Source: Thermoplasmata archaeon (GTDB lineage Archaea; Thermoplasmatota; Thermoplasmata; Lutacidiplasmatales; SKW197). Taken from it: a DNA stretch of 64,000 bases. The notes under the pieces were generated by a model, which ran no database searches, was not told the DNA's origin, and worked only from the letters and a program-made list of their open reading frames with translations. Both the position numbers and the translations under genes were made by a program. Numbering within the stretch: position 1 is the stretch's first letter; every line of letters starts with the position of its first letter. The DNA is taken from positions 62,001-126,000 of the forward strand of contig JAVZCK010000004.1 of the NCBI GenBank assembly GCA_038874435.1, read 5' to 3'. This document shows positions 27,099 to 35,638 of this stretch, in pieces.

Positions 27099-28112
27099 CT
27101 ATTTTACCCACTTTGATGCTCTTCTTTCCCACCAGTCAATTGCCTTATGCATCCCTCCTTCTATGGCGGCAATATTCATTCCAAAATGTCTAGCACTTAT
27201 TACTTGACGCATTGCAGTTTCATCAATCGTAATAGGCACTCTTGTGGTTCCATAGTATTTCAGCAATGGGCTTCCTTCTGCTCTCAGATTTTCTAAGTAG
27301 ACCAATGAGTAGTAGACATTTGTTACTAAACTTGCAATCAGAGCGATCCCAACAATAGTAGTTAGTGCAAAAATGATCAGCACAATGATAATTCCAAGCC
27401 ATACGACCTCACCTACTACCGATGAAAGCAAGAATCCGAGACCTATTATTCCAAAGATCCCAATGAAAAGGACAGCAACAGCCACATAACCTATCACATC
27501 TGATATAATTATCCCGAACAAAGCAGGGACTACATTCTTACGCACAAGGGAGACACTTCTCTTAAGTGCCTTTGCCATTGGCATCTCTTCGATTACGATA
27601 GCACATACCGTGAATACTGTGAGAAACTGGTAGACCTTGGCAATTATATTAATAGCGACCTTACCTGCAAGCTGAACCCCTATGGAAGCTTTTCCTAATG
27701 CTTGAGTGGCAACTGCAAGAGCGCCTGTAAACAAGGTAGTAAGTAATGCAAATTTGAACAGGGCACCCCAATTCCCCTTGAGATTGTCTAATAGTCCCTC
27801 TTCTCTTCCGATTTCTGATGCATATACTGCAGCCACAATCATTCCCTGGTAAACATAAATTACGAGATATGAGAAGAGCCATAAGAGAAAGAGGTCCACA
27901 ATTACAGTGGCAATTAGCATATGGAAGGCGATGTCGGTAGGGTTTCTTATAACCCAGAGAATTTCTAAGATGGTTCCAAGCACGAGTGGAAGGATTAACA
28001 GAAGCCACAAACCTGCAGCTAACAGAGGAATTTTGAAGATTTTTGGGTGCGCTTTCACATATTTCCAGGCCTCCCTGAAATAATGCCAAGATATCTTCCA
28101 ACTCTCGAACAT
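27099..28112 (-). CDS. Multi-pass membrane protein, DUF6159-like, function unknown
   Basis: 337 residues with about six hydrophobic helices: two at 30-95, two around 120-180, and two at 205-265. It opens with a soluble amphipathic stretch MFESWKISWHYFREAWKYVK and ends with a soluble tail of about 65 residues that includes KYYGTTRVPITIDETAMRQV. That helical arrangement and the internal PMAKALKRSVSLVRKN segment resemble proteins annotated as DUF6159 or related glycerophosphoryl-diester membrane domains; I am not certain of the family. No catalytic residues can be proposed. It is a single gene facing the interrupted TspO-like gene. Confidence 0.55.
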   Translation of the reverse strand: MFESWKISWHYFREAWKYVKAHPKIFKIPLLAAGLWLLLILPLVLGTILEILWVIRNPTDIAFHMLIATVIVDLFLLWLFSYLVIYVYQGMIVAAVYASEIGREEGLLDNLKGNWGALFKFALLTTLFTGALAVATQALGKASIGVQLAGKVAINIIAKVYQFLTVFTVCAIVIEEMPMAKALKRSVSLVRKNVVPALFGIIISDVIGYVAVAVLFIGIFGIIGLGFLLSSVVGEVVWLGIIIVLIIFALTTIVGIALIASLVTNVYYSLVYLENLRAEGSPLLKYYGTTRVPITIDETAMRQVISARHFGMNIAAIEGGMHKAIDWWERRASKWVK

Positions 28113-28173
28113 GATTTCTTTTATGAGAAAGGAAGATTTAAGATTTTTTGTTTTGTTTCTGGAATGAGTTTAA

Positions 28174-28533
28174 GACGAGCAACTGGAATAGAAAACCAAG
28201 GTTGCGAGTAAGACGGGCAAAACAGAATAGAACGGGCCCGTCGGGACGAGCAACTGGGAAACAAAACCAAGGTTGCGAGTAAGACGGGCAAAACAGAATA
28301 GAACGGGCCCGTCGGGACGAGCAACTGGGAAACAAAACCAAGGTTGCGAGTAAGACGGGCTAAAACAGAATAGAACGGGCCCGTCGGGACGAGCAACTGG
28401 GAAACAAAACTAAGGTTGCGAGTAAGACGGGCTAAAACAGAATAGAACGGGCCCGTCGGGACGAGCAACTGGGAAACAAAACCAAGGTTGCGAGTAAGAC
28501 GGGCTAAAACAGAATAGAACGGGCCCGTCGGGA
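28174..28533 (-). repeat. Five tandem repeats of 71-72 bp built on the tRNA-Arg 3' end
   Basis: GGGCCCGTCGGGA recurs at 28234, 28305, 28377, 28449 and 28521, spaced 71, 72, 72 and 72 bases. Between them lies a nearly identical core (ACGAGCAACTGGGAAACAAA, then GGTTGCGAGTAAGACGGGC). The copy farthest from the tRNA is the most divergent. On the minus strand each unit starts with the last 14 bases of the tRNA (T-stem 3' side, acceptor strand and discriminator) and then a T-rich TTCTATTCTGTTTT, so each looks like a duplicated tRNA end plus its 3' flank. ACGGGCCCGT is a 10-base palindrome, and GACGGGC/GCCCGTC can form a 7-bp stem. The array fills the gap between the tRNA and the membrane-protein gene; I see no protein gene in it. 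Confidence 0.9.
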
Positions 28534-28594
28534 TTTGAACCCGAGACCCCTGGCTTAGAAGGCCAGTGCTATATCCTGTCTAAGCTACGAGCCC
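28520..28594 (-). tRNA. tRNA-Arg (anticodon TCT)
   Basis: 75 bases, no intron. The acceptor GGGCTCG pairs with CGGGCCC (one G-U pair) with discriminator G. The anticodon stem CTGGC/GCCAG encloses the loop CTTCTAA, giving TCT for AGA codons. The T-arm TCGGG-TTCAAAT-CCCGA is perfect. CCA is not encoded. The bases from the T-stem to the discriminator recur in every downstream repeat unit. Confidence 0.95.
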
Positions 28595-28622
28595 TTTGCA
28601 GAGTGCCCAAATCATAGATTGG

Positions 28623-28629
28623 ATTTAAA
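28623..28629 (-). promoter_or_regulatory. TATA box of tRNA-Arg
   Basis: TTTAAAT on the minus strand, centred about 32 bases before the tRNA 5' end, as expected for an archaeal tRNA promoter. Confidence 0.5.
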
Positions 28630-28687
28630 CTTTATCGCAGTTGAACTCGAGATTTTTGCATGGGTCTTCAACAAAACCTTCGATGAT

Positions 28688-28701
28688 TTAGGTAATCCTA
28701 A
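28688..28701. promoter_or_regulatory. Perfect dyad TTAGG-TAAT-CCTAA, probable DtxR-type operator
   Basis: The inverted repeat closely resembles the TTAGG/CCTAA half-sites of DtxR/IdeR boxes. It sits directly before the TATA-like CTTAAATA (about 28704) and 30 bases before the start of the DtxR-like gene, where a bound repressor would block the preinitiation complex. This suggests iron- or manganese-dependent autoregulation of the dtxR-feoB pair. Confidence 0.6.
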
Positions 28702-28730
28702 CTCTTAAATAGGCGCTTCCTTATTCAGAA

Positions 28731-29384
28731 ATGATGATAGAAAAGACGGAAAGAGAAGAAGAATATCTAGAGGAAATTCGAAGAGCTGAGGAAGACGGTA
28801 GAGAATGCACTACCACATCCATTGCTAAAAAACTCAAAATTTCTCCAGCATCTGTTTCAGAGATGCTAAAAAAGCTGAAGACAAAGGGTTACATTGAATA
28901 CTCTCCTTATGGAAATGTACAACTTACTGACTATGGGAGAGATGTTGGAAAGCAAGTGCTAGATAAACATAGGATTGCTGAGGAGTTTCTCATGATGCTT
29001 GGCATAGATGAACCAGAGATACACGATGAGGCCTGCAAACTAGAGCATGCACTTTCGGAAAAGGTCTTTGTTGCCCTTTCGGAATTCCTAAAAAATGCCG
29101 AGAAAATTGCAACCCTAGATGAATTGGAAGAAGGGGAGACAGGTGTCATCGTGAGGATTGATACGGATGTCATTTGTAAAGGTAAGGGTCATGGTAAGGG
29201 CTATGGATGTGCATGGGGTGCTCTAAAACGTCTTTCTGATTTGGGATTCACACCGAAAGCAGAGGTAAAGGTAAAAAGAAAGGCACCTTTCTCTGGTCCG
29301 ATTGAAGTAGAGATCCGTGGCACTTCTGTGTGCATAAGTAAGAATTATGCACGAGGAATCATTGTTAGAAAGAGAGAGGCGTGA
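28731..29384 (+). CDS. DtxR/IdeR-type metal-dependent repressor with FeoA/SH3-like C-terminus
   Basis: 217 residues. The winged helix is at about 8-65 (TTTSIAKKLKISPASVSEML then KGYIEYSPYGNVQLTDYG). The dimerisation and metal region follows (HRIAEEFLMMLGIDEPEIHDEACKLEH, with family His/Glu/Cys ligands). The last 80 residues are an FeoA-like SH3 domain (ETGVIVRID, LGFTPKAEVKVKRKAP). Between its strands lies an unusual loop CKGKGHGKGYGC that looks able to bind metal. Such proteins repress iron uptake genes when Fe2+ or Mn2+ is bound. The gene overlaps none but is one base from feoB, with a DtxR-like dyad in front of it. ATG 28731 or 28734 are equivalent starts. Confidence 0.9.
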   Translation: MMIEKTEREEEYLEEIRRAEEDGRECTTTSIAKKLKISPASVSEMLKKLKTKGYIEYSPYGNVQLTDYGRDVGKQVLDKHRIAEEFLMMLGIDEPEIHDEACKLEHALSEKVFVALSEFLKNAEKIATLDELEEGETGVIVRIDTDVICKGKGHGKGYGCAWGALKRLSDLGFTPKAEVKVKRKAPFSGPIEVEIRGTSVCISKNYARGIIVRKREA

Positions 29385-29385
29385 A

Positions 29386-31311
29386 ATGCTCTCCTTTGCA
29401 TTAGTAGGAAATGCAAATGTGGGTAAGAGCGTAATTTTTAATGCTCTCACTGGTTTGGATCAGCATGTTGGAAACTGGCCAGGAAAAACTGTAGAACTTT
29501 TTTCTGGAAAACTTCATTATGCTGGAAGGGAAATTGAGATTGTTGATTTGCCAGGAATTTACTCGTTTGACACATATTCAATGGAAGAAGAGGTCACAAG
29601 AGAGTACATAATTACTCAAAGGCCAGATGTTGTTATAAATGTGATTGATGCCTCAGCTCTCGAGCGAAATCTCTACTTCACTCTTCAGGTTCTGGAACTC
29701 ACGCCAAATGTGGTTGTTGTACTTAATCAAATGGATGTAGCAGAGAAAAAAGGAATGCAGATTGATGTTAAAAAGCTCTCTAGCATTCTAGGAGTTCCAG
29801 TAGTGCCAGCGGTAGCCATTCGGGGTAGTGGGATTGTGGAGACAATCAAAACCGCGATAAATATTGCCGAAAAGCCACAACAAGTGAGGAAGGAATTTAA
29901 GTTTGGACATGAAGTGGAGAAACGGATTAAGAAGCTGGCTTTGCTTTTGGAGAGATACAATCTTCCCTATCCACCAAGGTTTATGGCCACAAGATTGCTT
30001 GAGAAAGATGCTCAAATGCGAAAGCTTGCCGCAAAATTGGATAAAAATATAGTTGTTGCTGCTGACATCTTAGCAAATGAGATTGCAGAACTCCATCATG
30101 AACCCAGTGAGACAGTGATTTCTGCAGAGCGATATGCGGTTTGCACTGAAGTTGTGAGGAAGGTTGTGAGATGGAAAGGAGTAAAACGCAAGGGAATTGA
30201 ACTCATAGACTACATTACTACCCACAGAATCTATGGGTATCTTGTTCTAATGATTGTGGTTGGTGGAATTTTTGTTTTTGTGTTTTACATTGGGTCATTG
30301 ATCGCAGAAGGAATGGACGCATTTTTTGGATGGCTTGGTGGTGCATACTTTGCCTATTTCGGTGAGAATAGTGGCACGAAAATTATCTGGAATGGCTTCG
30401 TCACAGGTGGAATTGGTGGTGCTCTAAGCGTTGTAATACCATTTGTGCTTCCATTCTACATTTTACTTGCGATTTTGGAACAGAGCGGTTATTTAGCTAG
30501 AGCAGCATTTCTCATGGATTCCTTGATGCACCGTATTGGGTTGCATGGCAAGGCCTTCATTCCATTGATTCTTGGCTATGGATGTAATGTTCCCGCGTGT
30601 GTTGGGTGTAGAATCATGGAGACTGAGCGTGAAAGGACTCTCGCTGCTTTTCTGAGCACGCTTGTGCCCTGTTCAGCAAGAACTGTTGTGATTCTTGGTG
30701 TTGTGGGGATGTTTCTGGGAATTCACTGGGCGCTTGCACTCTATGCTCTAAACATTCTTGTGATTTTAGGGATTGGCAAAATGGCGTCTATGTATATGCC
30801 AGGCACTGGCACGGGCTTGATAATGGAAATACCTGACTTTAGACTTCCTCAACCCGTGGTAGTAGTAAAACAAACATGGTTTCGTGTGAAGGATTTTTTG
30901 GTCATTGCAATGCCGATTATAATCTTAGGTAGTGTTGGGATTGTGCTTATGGATGAGTTCGGTGTTCTCGCTCATGTGAATGTGTTTCTTGCTCCGCTCA
31001 TTGTTTTTTGGCTTGGACTTCCTGCAGTAGTTGGTTTCACGCTCATTTTTGGTGTTTTGAGGAAGGAGTTAACTGTAGTGATGTTGGCTGCATTTATTGG
31101 CACTACGAATTTTGCTGCAGTTCTTTCCCCGCTGCAAATGCTGGTGTTCACTATTGTTGTGATGTTTTATGTCCCTTGTGTTGCCACAATCGCAGCCCTT
31201 GTAAAGGAACTTGGATGGAAAAAGGCAGCAGCAATAACCTTGTTTGAAATTGGATTTGCACTTATGATTGGTGGCGTTGTTTATAGGATCGGGTTGCTAG
31301 CTGGAATGTAG
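29386..31311 (+). CDS. feoB: Ferrous iron transporter FeoB
   Basis: About 641 residues. The N-terminal G domain has G1 GNANVGKSV, G3 DLPGIYS and G4 NQMD, followed by the helical GDI region. The membrane part has two gate motifs: ILGYGCNVPACVGCRIM, and LVPCSARTVVILGVVGMF further on. It imports Fe2+ across the cytoplasmic membrane. ATG 29386 gives the conserved MLSFALVGNANVGK; the upstream in-frame ATG 29347 lies inside the regulator gene. One base after the DtxR-like gene, so co-transcribed and probably repressed by it. A separate FeoA gene is absent; the regulator's C-terminal domain could be its equivalent. Confidence 0.96.
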   Translation: MLSFALVGNANVGKSVIFNALTGLDQHVGNWPGKTVELFSGKLHYAGREIEIVDLPGIYSFDTYSMEEEVTREYIITQRPDVVINVIDASALERNLYFTLQVLELTPNVVVVLNQMDVAEKKGMQIDVKKLSSILGVPVVPAVAIRGSGIVETIKTAINIAEKPQQVRKEFKFGHEVEKRIKKLALLLERYNLPYPPRFMATRLLEKDAQMRKLAAKLDKNIVVAADILANEIAELHHEPSETVISAERYAVCTEVVRKVVRWKGVKRKGIELIDYITTHRIYGYLVLMIVVGGIFVFVFYIGSLIAEGMDAFFGWLGGAYFAYFGENSGTKIIWNGFVTGGIGGALSVVIPFVLPFYILLAILEQSGYLARAAFLMDSLMHRIGLHGKAFIPLILGYGCNVPACVGCRIMETERERTLAAFLSTLVPCSARTVVILGVVGMFLGIHWALALYALNILVILGIGKMASMYMPGTGTGLIMEIPDFRLPQPVVVVKQTWFRVKDFLVIAMPIIILGSVGIVLMDEFGVLAHVNVFLAPLIVFWLGLPAVVGFTLIFGVLRKELTVVMLAAFIGTTNFAAVLSPLQMLVFTIVVMFYVPCVATIAALVKELGWKKAAAITLFEIGFALMIGGVVYRIGLLAGM

Positions 31312-31774
31312 TGAAGGGTTTTGGAAGAGCCAATCTGGGGCACAGTATTTTACAATGGGTGTAATCTATATGTTGATATCAGTTATTTACATCAATTGAG
31401 GTTAAGTTTAGATACCTATTGTGATGGCTTGGTAGATTTGGGAGACCCTGATAGCGACAATGTGCTACCACTTCACATCGTGAACAACAAGAAGCCAGAT
31501 AGAACAGATCACGAGGTTTGTCGAGAGAAGAAAAGAATCAGTGGACCTTATGGCGTCTGTGGGTGATCAACATGCCCATAAGGCCCAAATTAGTCAATGG
31601 AAAAGTAGTAAGATGAAAAGAACGAAAGAAATTGGTTTAAACTCGCAGATTTCAAATCTACGGATGAGTTACTCTTTCCTGAGGTGTTCAGGAGGTCCCT
31701 AGGGTCCCTAGATAATACATCTCATTATCGTTCACAAAAAACCTTAATACCACCCTGCTCATTGTGCAGTTGCT
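31312..31774. other. 463-base region without a confident gene; possible gene debris
   Basis: Three short open stretches in different frames lie here on the plus strand: 81 residues from 31321, a short MPIRPKLVNGKVVR at about 31571, and WFKLADFKSTDELLFPEVF at about 31630-31690. The last phrase is faintly like the N-terminus of archaeal Lon proteases (FxSTxEIxxP) but the following Walker region is missing. A tandem duplication GGTCCCTAGGGTCCCTAG lies near 31696. No ribosome-binding site supports any of these as a gene. I read it as decayed sequence plus the MCM promoter. Confidence 0.35.
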
Positions 31775-33892
31775 ATGAATATGCAAATTGATGATCAGAC
31801 AGTCCGCTCTCTCTGGCGTGAGTTTTTTGAAACTTACAACTACCTCCCCAAAATGGCAGAAATAGCTCACAAATACCCCGAGAAGCGCTCGCTCTTCGTT
31901 GATGAGAAGGAACTTCACGAATTCAGCCCAGAGTTCCTAGATGTAATTTTAAACGCCCCACTTGAAGTGCTTGAAATAGGGAAAGAAGTGATGCTTGAAA
32001 TGATGCCAGCACCTGAAGAAGAAATTGACACTAAAAAACTCTGGATACGGATTATTCCAACTCATCGCCAGCCAATTCCAATAAGGGACATAAGAGAGAC
32101 CTCCCTCTATAGGTTTATCACAGTTGAAGGTTTGCTGAGGAGAGTTACTGAAGTCAGACCTAGAATTATCGTTGCTGCATTCAGGTGCAAAAATTGTGGG
32201 GCATTAATCAAGGTGCGACAGGAAACAGGGGACCTTATGAAGCCTGTTTCCTGTGACCAGAAGCAGGGGGGTTGCGGCAAACTTGCACATCAAACCGATT
32301 TTGTTCTTCGACCTGAGGAATCTGAATTTATCGACCAGCAAAAAATTGAAATTCAGGAAAGTCCAGAGACAATGCCAAGAGGTGGAGTCCAGCCCCAGCG
32401 ATTGATGGGATACATTGAGGATGACCTCTGTGGACAGATTTTCCCAGGAGATAGAGTTCAACTAAGTGGCGTTCTCCTCGCTATTCAGAAACTTAAAGGC
32501 AAAACCACGGAATTTGAAATTACGCTTAATGTAAACAACCTCAGGAAACTCAGCAAGGAATACTCAGAGGTGGAACTCACAAAAGAGGAAATTGAAGAGA
32601 TAGAGAATGCTGCAAAGGATCCAAATATTTTCAATAACATCGTCCGCTCCATAGCACCCACAATTGCAGGTATGGAGGACGCAAAGAGAGCGATTGCACT
32701 CCAGCTTGTTGGTGGCGTGCCCAAAACTCTCGAGGATGGAGTGAGACGAAAAGGTGATATTCACATCTTACTTGTCGGTGACCCTGGCACCGCGAAGTCC
32801 CAGATACTCACATTTGTTGCTAGAATTGTGCCTAGAGGTATTTATGCAGTTGGGAAGTCCACTTCTGCTTCTGGTCTCACTGCCGCAGCGGTGAAAGATG
32901 AGTTCGGAGAGGGTCGCTGGACATTGGAGGCTGGTGCACTTGTCCTGGCAGATACAGGCATTGCTTGTATCGACGAATTAGATAAGATGTCTAAGGAAGA
33001 TAGGAGCGCAATGCACGAGGCACTTGAACAGCAAACAGTTACAGTTTCTAAAGCAGGAATTTACGCAACTCTCAACACCAGATGTCCTGTTCTAGCTGCT
33101 GCCAACCCAAAAGAAGGCAGGTTTAATCCTAATCGCCTTTTCTTCAGTCAGATTGATTTGCCAGAAACCCTTATTTCGAGATTTGACATTGTGATTCCTG
33201 TTTTGGATAGGCCCGATGCAGAGAGGGATGGAGATATTGCAACCCATATTTTGAAAGCACATCTACATGGAGAGGTTTTGGCTCTTGAAAGCGAAGGAAG
33301 AAAACCGGAAATAGAAGACACTGGTAGGGATTTACAGCCACCATTTCCCATGGATTTCCTGAAGAAGTATATTTCATATGCGAGAAAATGCATCCCAGTG
33401 CTGTCCGATAAGGCAAGAGAGATTATCCAGAGAAAATATGTAGAAATTAGAACAATGTACGAGAATGAAGCAGAGGAAGTGGTGCCAATCACACCAAGAC
33501 AATTGGAAGCAATGATTCGACTTTCAGAGGCCGCTGCAAAACTCCGTTTGAGCAAGGAAGTAACAGAAGATGATGCAAACCTTGCAGTGGAGATTTTCAT
33601 GAAATGCTACAGAATGGTGGCTACAGACCAAGCAACTAATAAGTTGGATGTAGACCTACTCACCACTGGAATTCCAAAGTCAAAGAGGGATGCTATTGCA
33701 ACAGTGCGAGACATAATAATAGAACTTGAGGCGGAAAACAAGGAGAATGGTGCATCGAAAGAGGATGTAATTACACTTGCACAGGAACGAGGAATTGATG
33801 AATCTAGCGTAGATGAAATAATTGATAAGTTGAAAAAGAATGGAGAGATTTATGAGCCGAAAGAAGGATACTACAAGCGAATCAGGGACTGA
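31775..33892 (+). CDS. mcm: Replicative DNA helicase MCM
   Basis: 705 residues, no intein. The N-terminal domain is followed by a zinc-binding set (FRCKNCGALI ... CDQKQGGCGK, about 136-173) and an OB-fold. The AAA+ core has Walker A GDPGTAKSQIL, Walker B CIDELDKM and the arginine finger in ETLISRFDIV. The C-terminus is a winged helix (SVDEIIDKLKKNGEIYEP). MCM forms the hexameric 3'-5' replicative helicase. It heads the run MCM-DUF424-NMD3-YjbQ and beyond. ATG 31775 and ATG 31781 are both possible starts. Confidence 0.98.
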   Translation: MNMQIDDQTVRSLWREFFETYNYLPKMAEIAHKYPEKRSLFVDEKELHEFSPEFLDVILNAPLEVLEIGKEVMLEMMPAPEEEIDTKKLWIRIIPTHRQPIPIRDIRETSLYRFITVEGLLRRVTEVRPRIIVAAFRCKNCGALIKVRQETGDLMKPVSCDQKQGGCGKLAHQTDFVLRPEESEFIDQQKIEIQESPETMPRGGVQPQRLMGYIEDDLCGQIFPGDRVQLSGVLLAIQKLKGKTTEFEITLNVNNLRKLSKEYSEVELTKEEIEEIENAAKDPNIFNNIVRSIAPTIAGMEDAKRAIALQLVGGVPKTLEDGVRRKGDIHILLVGDPGTAKSQILTFVARIVPRGIYAVGKSTSASGLTAAAVKDEFGEGRWTLEAGALVLADTGIACIDELDKMSKEDRSAMHEALEQQTVTVSKAGIYATLNTRCPVLAAANPKEGRFNPNRLFFSQIDLPETLISRFDIVIPVLDRPDAERDGDIATHILKAHLHGEVLALESEGRKPEIEDTGRDLQPPFPMDFLKKYISYARKCIPVLSDKAREIIQRKYVEIRTMYENEAEEVVPITPRQLEAMIRLSEAAAKLRLSKEVTEDDANLAVEIFMKCYRMVATDQATNKLDVDLLTTGIPKSKRDAIATVRDIIIELEAENKENGASKEDVITLAQERGIDESSVDEIIDKLKKNGEIYEPKEGYYKRIRD

Positions 33893-34190
33893 GTCGAAGA
33901 TATGGTTGAAGGTTCATCGAAGAGGTGCAGAGATTCTTGTTGCAGCATGTGATGTGTGCCTTGTTGGAGAACATCTGAAGGATGAGCGTTTTTCAGTTCA
34001 CATTAGTCCTGAATTTTACAAAGGAGAACTTGTGAACGATGAAACATTTGTGGTCTATATGAGAACAGCTACAATCGCTAACCTGTTCGGAAAGCACACA
34101 GTGGCCCTTGCAATAAGAGCTGGATTTGTGGAGAAGGAGAATGTTATAAAAATTGCGGGCGTTCCTCATGCGCAGATGGTGGTGATGTGA
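33852..34190 (+). CDS. DUF424 family protein
   Basis: About 112 residues from ATG 33852, inside the 3' end of mcm. The conserved block is KVHRRGAEILVAACDVCLVGEHL, a FYKGELV segment, then TATIANLFGKHTVALAIRAG and IAGVPHAQMVV, which is the DUF424 signature. A TTG at 33906, after the mcm stop, would start the protein exactly at the conserved block (LKVHRRGAE) and is a serious alternative. DUF424 is a small archaeal domain of unknown function commonly found beside NMD3 or translation genes. NMD3 begins at the base after its stop. Confidence 0.85.
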   Translation: MSRKKDTTSESGTESKIWLKVHRRGAEILVAACDVCLVGEHLKDERFSVHISPEFYKGELVNDETFVVYMRTATIANLFGKHTVALAIRAGFVEKENVIKIAGVPHAQMVVM

Positions 34191-35228
34191 GTGCTCTGTC
34201 CGAAATGTGGAATGACAGTTTCGCAACTTCATTCTGGTCTTTGCCTTCATTGTCTTATTCGTGAGAAAAAGCCAGTTTCTTTGCCAGAAAAAATTGAGAT
34301 GCTTGTTTGTGGGGATTGTGGGGCGTTGTATGTTGGAAAACATTGGGAAAAATTTGAGAGTGAGGAAGATGCACTTAAAAAATTGATTTACCAGGAAATT
34401 GTGTGCAAGCCAGGGTTCAAATGCACTGCAGTTGAGTTTGAATGCAAGGAAATTGACCGTGATGTGCTTTCGTGTGCGGTGAAGTTAAGTTTGGAGCATG
34501 AAGGCGAACTTCAGTCAGGCAATCGCCAGATTACGGTTTTTTGCAGAAAAAATCTATGTCCAGATTGCTCAAGAGTGCATGGTCATGGATTTTCGGCCAT
34601 AATTCAGATAAGAAGGAAGGGAAGAGAGATAGAAGCAAGAATTCTGGAGGAAATGGAGGCAGTCGTTGAAGGAAGCCAGAATGGAAAAAGGCAGGTTGTG
34701 AAGCGAGAAAATGTGGAGAATGGCATCGACATTTACATTGTGGACAACAGTTATGCCCGAGCTGTCTGTGAAGAGTTGAAACGGCGTTTTGGCGTTAAAG
34801 TAAAGGTGTCTCCAAGGTTGCACACGAGAAAGGAGGGAAGGGATGTTTATCGTGTTACTTATCTCCTTGAATTTGAGAGGTTTGAGGAAGGAGACCTTAT
34901 TTATTACGAGGGGGAGCTTTACACAATTGCACCAGCAAAGGCAGGTAAACTTCTGTTGAAAAGCCAGAATGGAAAAGAAAGAGAGGTCATGATAGAGCAT
35001 CTGAAAAATGTGGAGATAATAGAATTCAGGATGTTGGAAGAGGTGAAGGTGGTTTACCGCGATGAAAGAGAAATCACTGTGATGGATGAGAAAACAATGA
35101 AACTGGAGAGATTCGGGAACCTAGATTATCCAGCAGATGCAGAGACGGTCTGGGTGTTGAAGAGAGAAGATAATATTTACCTGGTTCCATTTAGGAGTGT
35201 AAAGAAGATGAGAGGTGATCCAAGATGA
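34191..35228 (+). CDS. nmd3: NMD3-related ribosome biogenesis protein
   Basis: 345 residues with GTG start at 34191. N-terminal paired zinc motifs CPKCG, CLHC, CGDCG and a later CPDC match the zinc region of NMD3. The rest carries [11 protein letters not shown]-like and [20 protein letters not shown] segments typical of archaeal NMD3. In eukaryotes NMD3 is the export adaptor of the large ribosomal subunit; the archaeal protein lacks the export signal and is presumed to act in large-subunit maturation. Overlaps the YjbQ gene by four bases. Confidence 0.9.
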   Translation: MLCPKCGMTVSQLHSGLCLHCLIREKKPVSLPEKIEMLVCGDCGALYVGKHWEKFESEEDALKKLIYQEIVCKPGFKCTAVEFECKEIDRDVLSCAVKLSLEHEGELQSGNRQITVFCRKNLCPDCSRVHGHGFSAIIQIRRKGREIEARILEEMEAVVEGSQNGKRQVVKRENVENGIDIYIVDNSYARAVCEELKRRFGVKVKVSPRLHTRKEGRDVYRVTYLLEFERFEEGDLIYYEGELYTIAPAKAGKLLLKSQNGKEREVMIEHLKNVEIIEFRMLEEVKVVYRDEREITVMDEKTMKLERFGNLDYPADAETVWVLKREDNIYLVPFRSVKKMRGDPR

Positions 35229-35638
35229 AAGCCCACACAGAGTATCTCTGGTTTCACACAAAAAACAAGCGAGAATACATTAACATTACAGAGCAAGTTG
35301 AGGAGATTGTGCGAAAGTCAGGAATAAAGGAGGGATTTGCACTGGTTTCTGCGATGCACATCACAGCTGGCGTTTACATCAACGATGCAGAAAGTGGATT
35401 GATAAAAGACATAGATGAGTGGGTTGAGAAGCTTGCGCCGTTTAGACATGATTACAGGCATCATAGAACCGGTGAGACAAACGGTGATGCCCATCTCAAG
35501 AGCTTGCTCATAGGCCATGAAGTGATTGTGCCAATTACTAATGGGGAGTTAGATTTTGGACCCTGGCAGCAGATTTACTATGCAGAATTTGATGGTCAAA
35601 GAGATAAGCGTGTGATTGTGAAGGTAATAGGTGTTTAA
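35225..35638 (+). CDS. YjbQ/UPF0047 family protein
   Basis: 137 residues, complete. The family motifs [35 protein letters not shown], and [20 protein letters not shown] are all present. Conserved His residues form a probable metal site. Bacterial YjbQ has weak thiamine-phosphate synthase activity in vitro; the physiological role is uncertain. Overlaps NMD3 by four bases and the next gene by eight. Confidence 0.92.
   Translation: MKAHTEYLWFHTKNKREYINITEQVEEIVRKSGIKEGFALVSAMHITAGVYINDAESGLIKDIDEWVEKLAPFRHDYRHHRTGETNGDAHLKSLLIGHEVIVPITNGELDFGPWQQIYYAEFDGQRDKRVIVKVIGV

Noticed and set aside
26836-27207. Plus-strand open frame of 123 codons
   Set aside because: It overlaps the TspO-like gene and the 3' end of the membrane protein gene antisense, and has no promoter or family features.
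28121-28468. Minus-strand open frame of 115 codons encoding 24-residue repeats
   Set aside because: It arises only because the 72-bp DNA repeat is a multiple of three. No start signal, and composition is unlike neighbouring proteins.
28174-28533. CRISPR-like array
   Set aside because: The units are contiguous tandem copies with no unique spacers, and no cas genes are nearby.
31630-31720. tRNA-like anticodon arm AGATTT-C-AAATCT
   Set aside because: There is no T-arm, no acceptor pairing and no D-arm around it.
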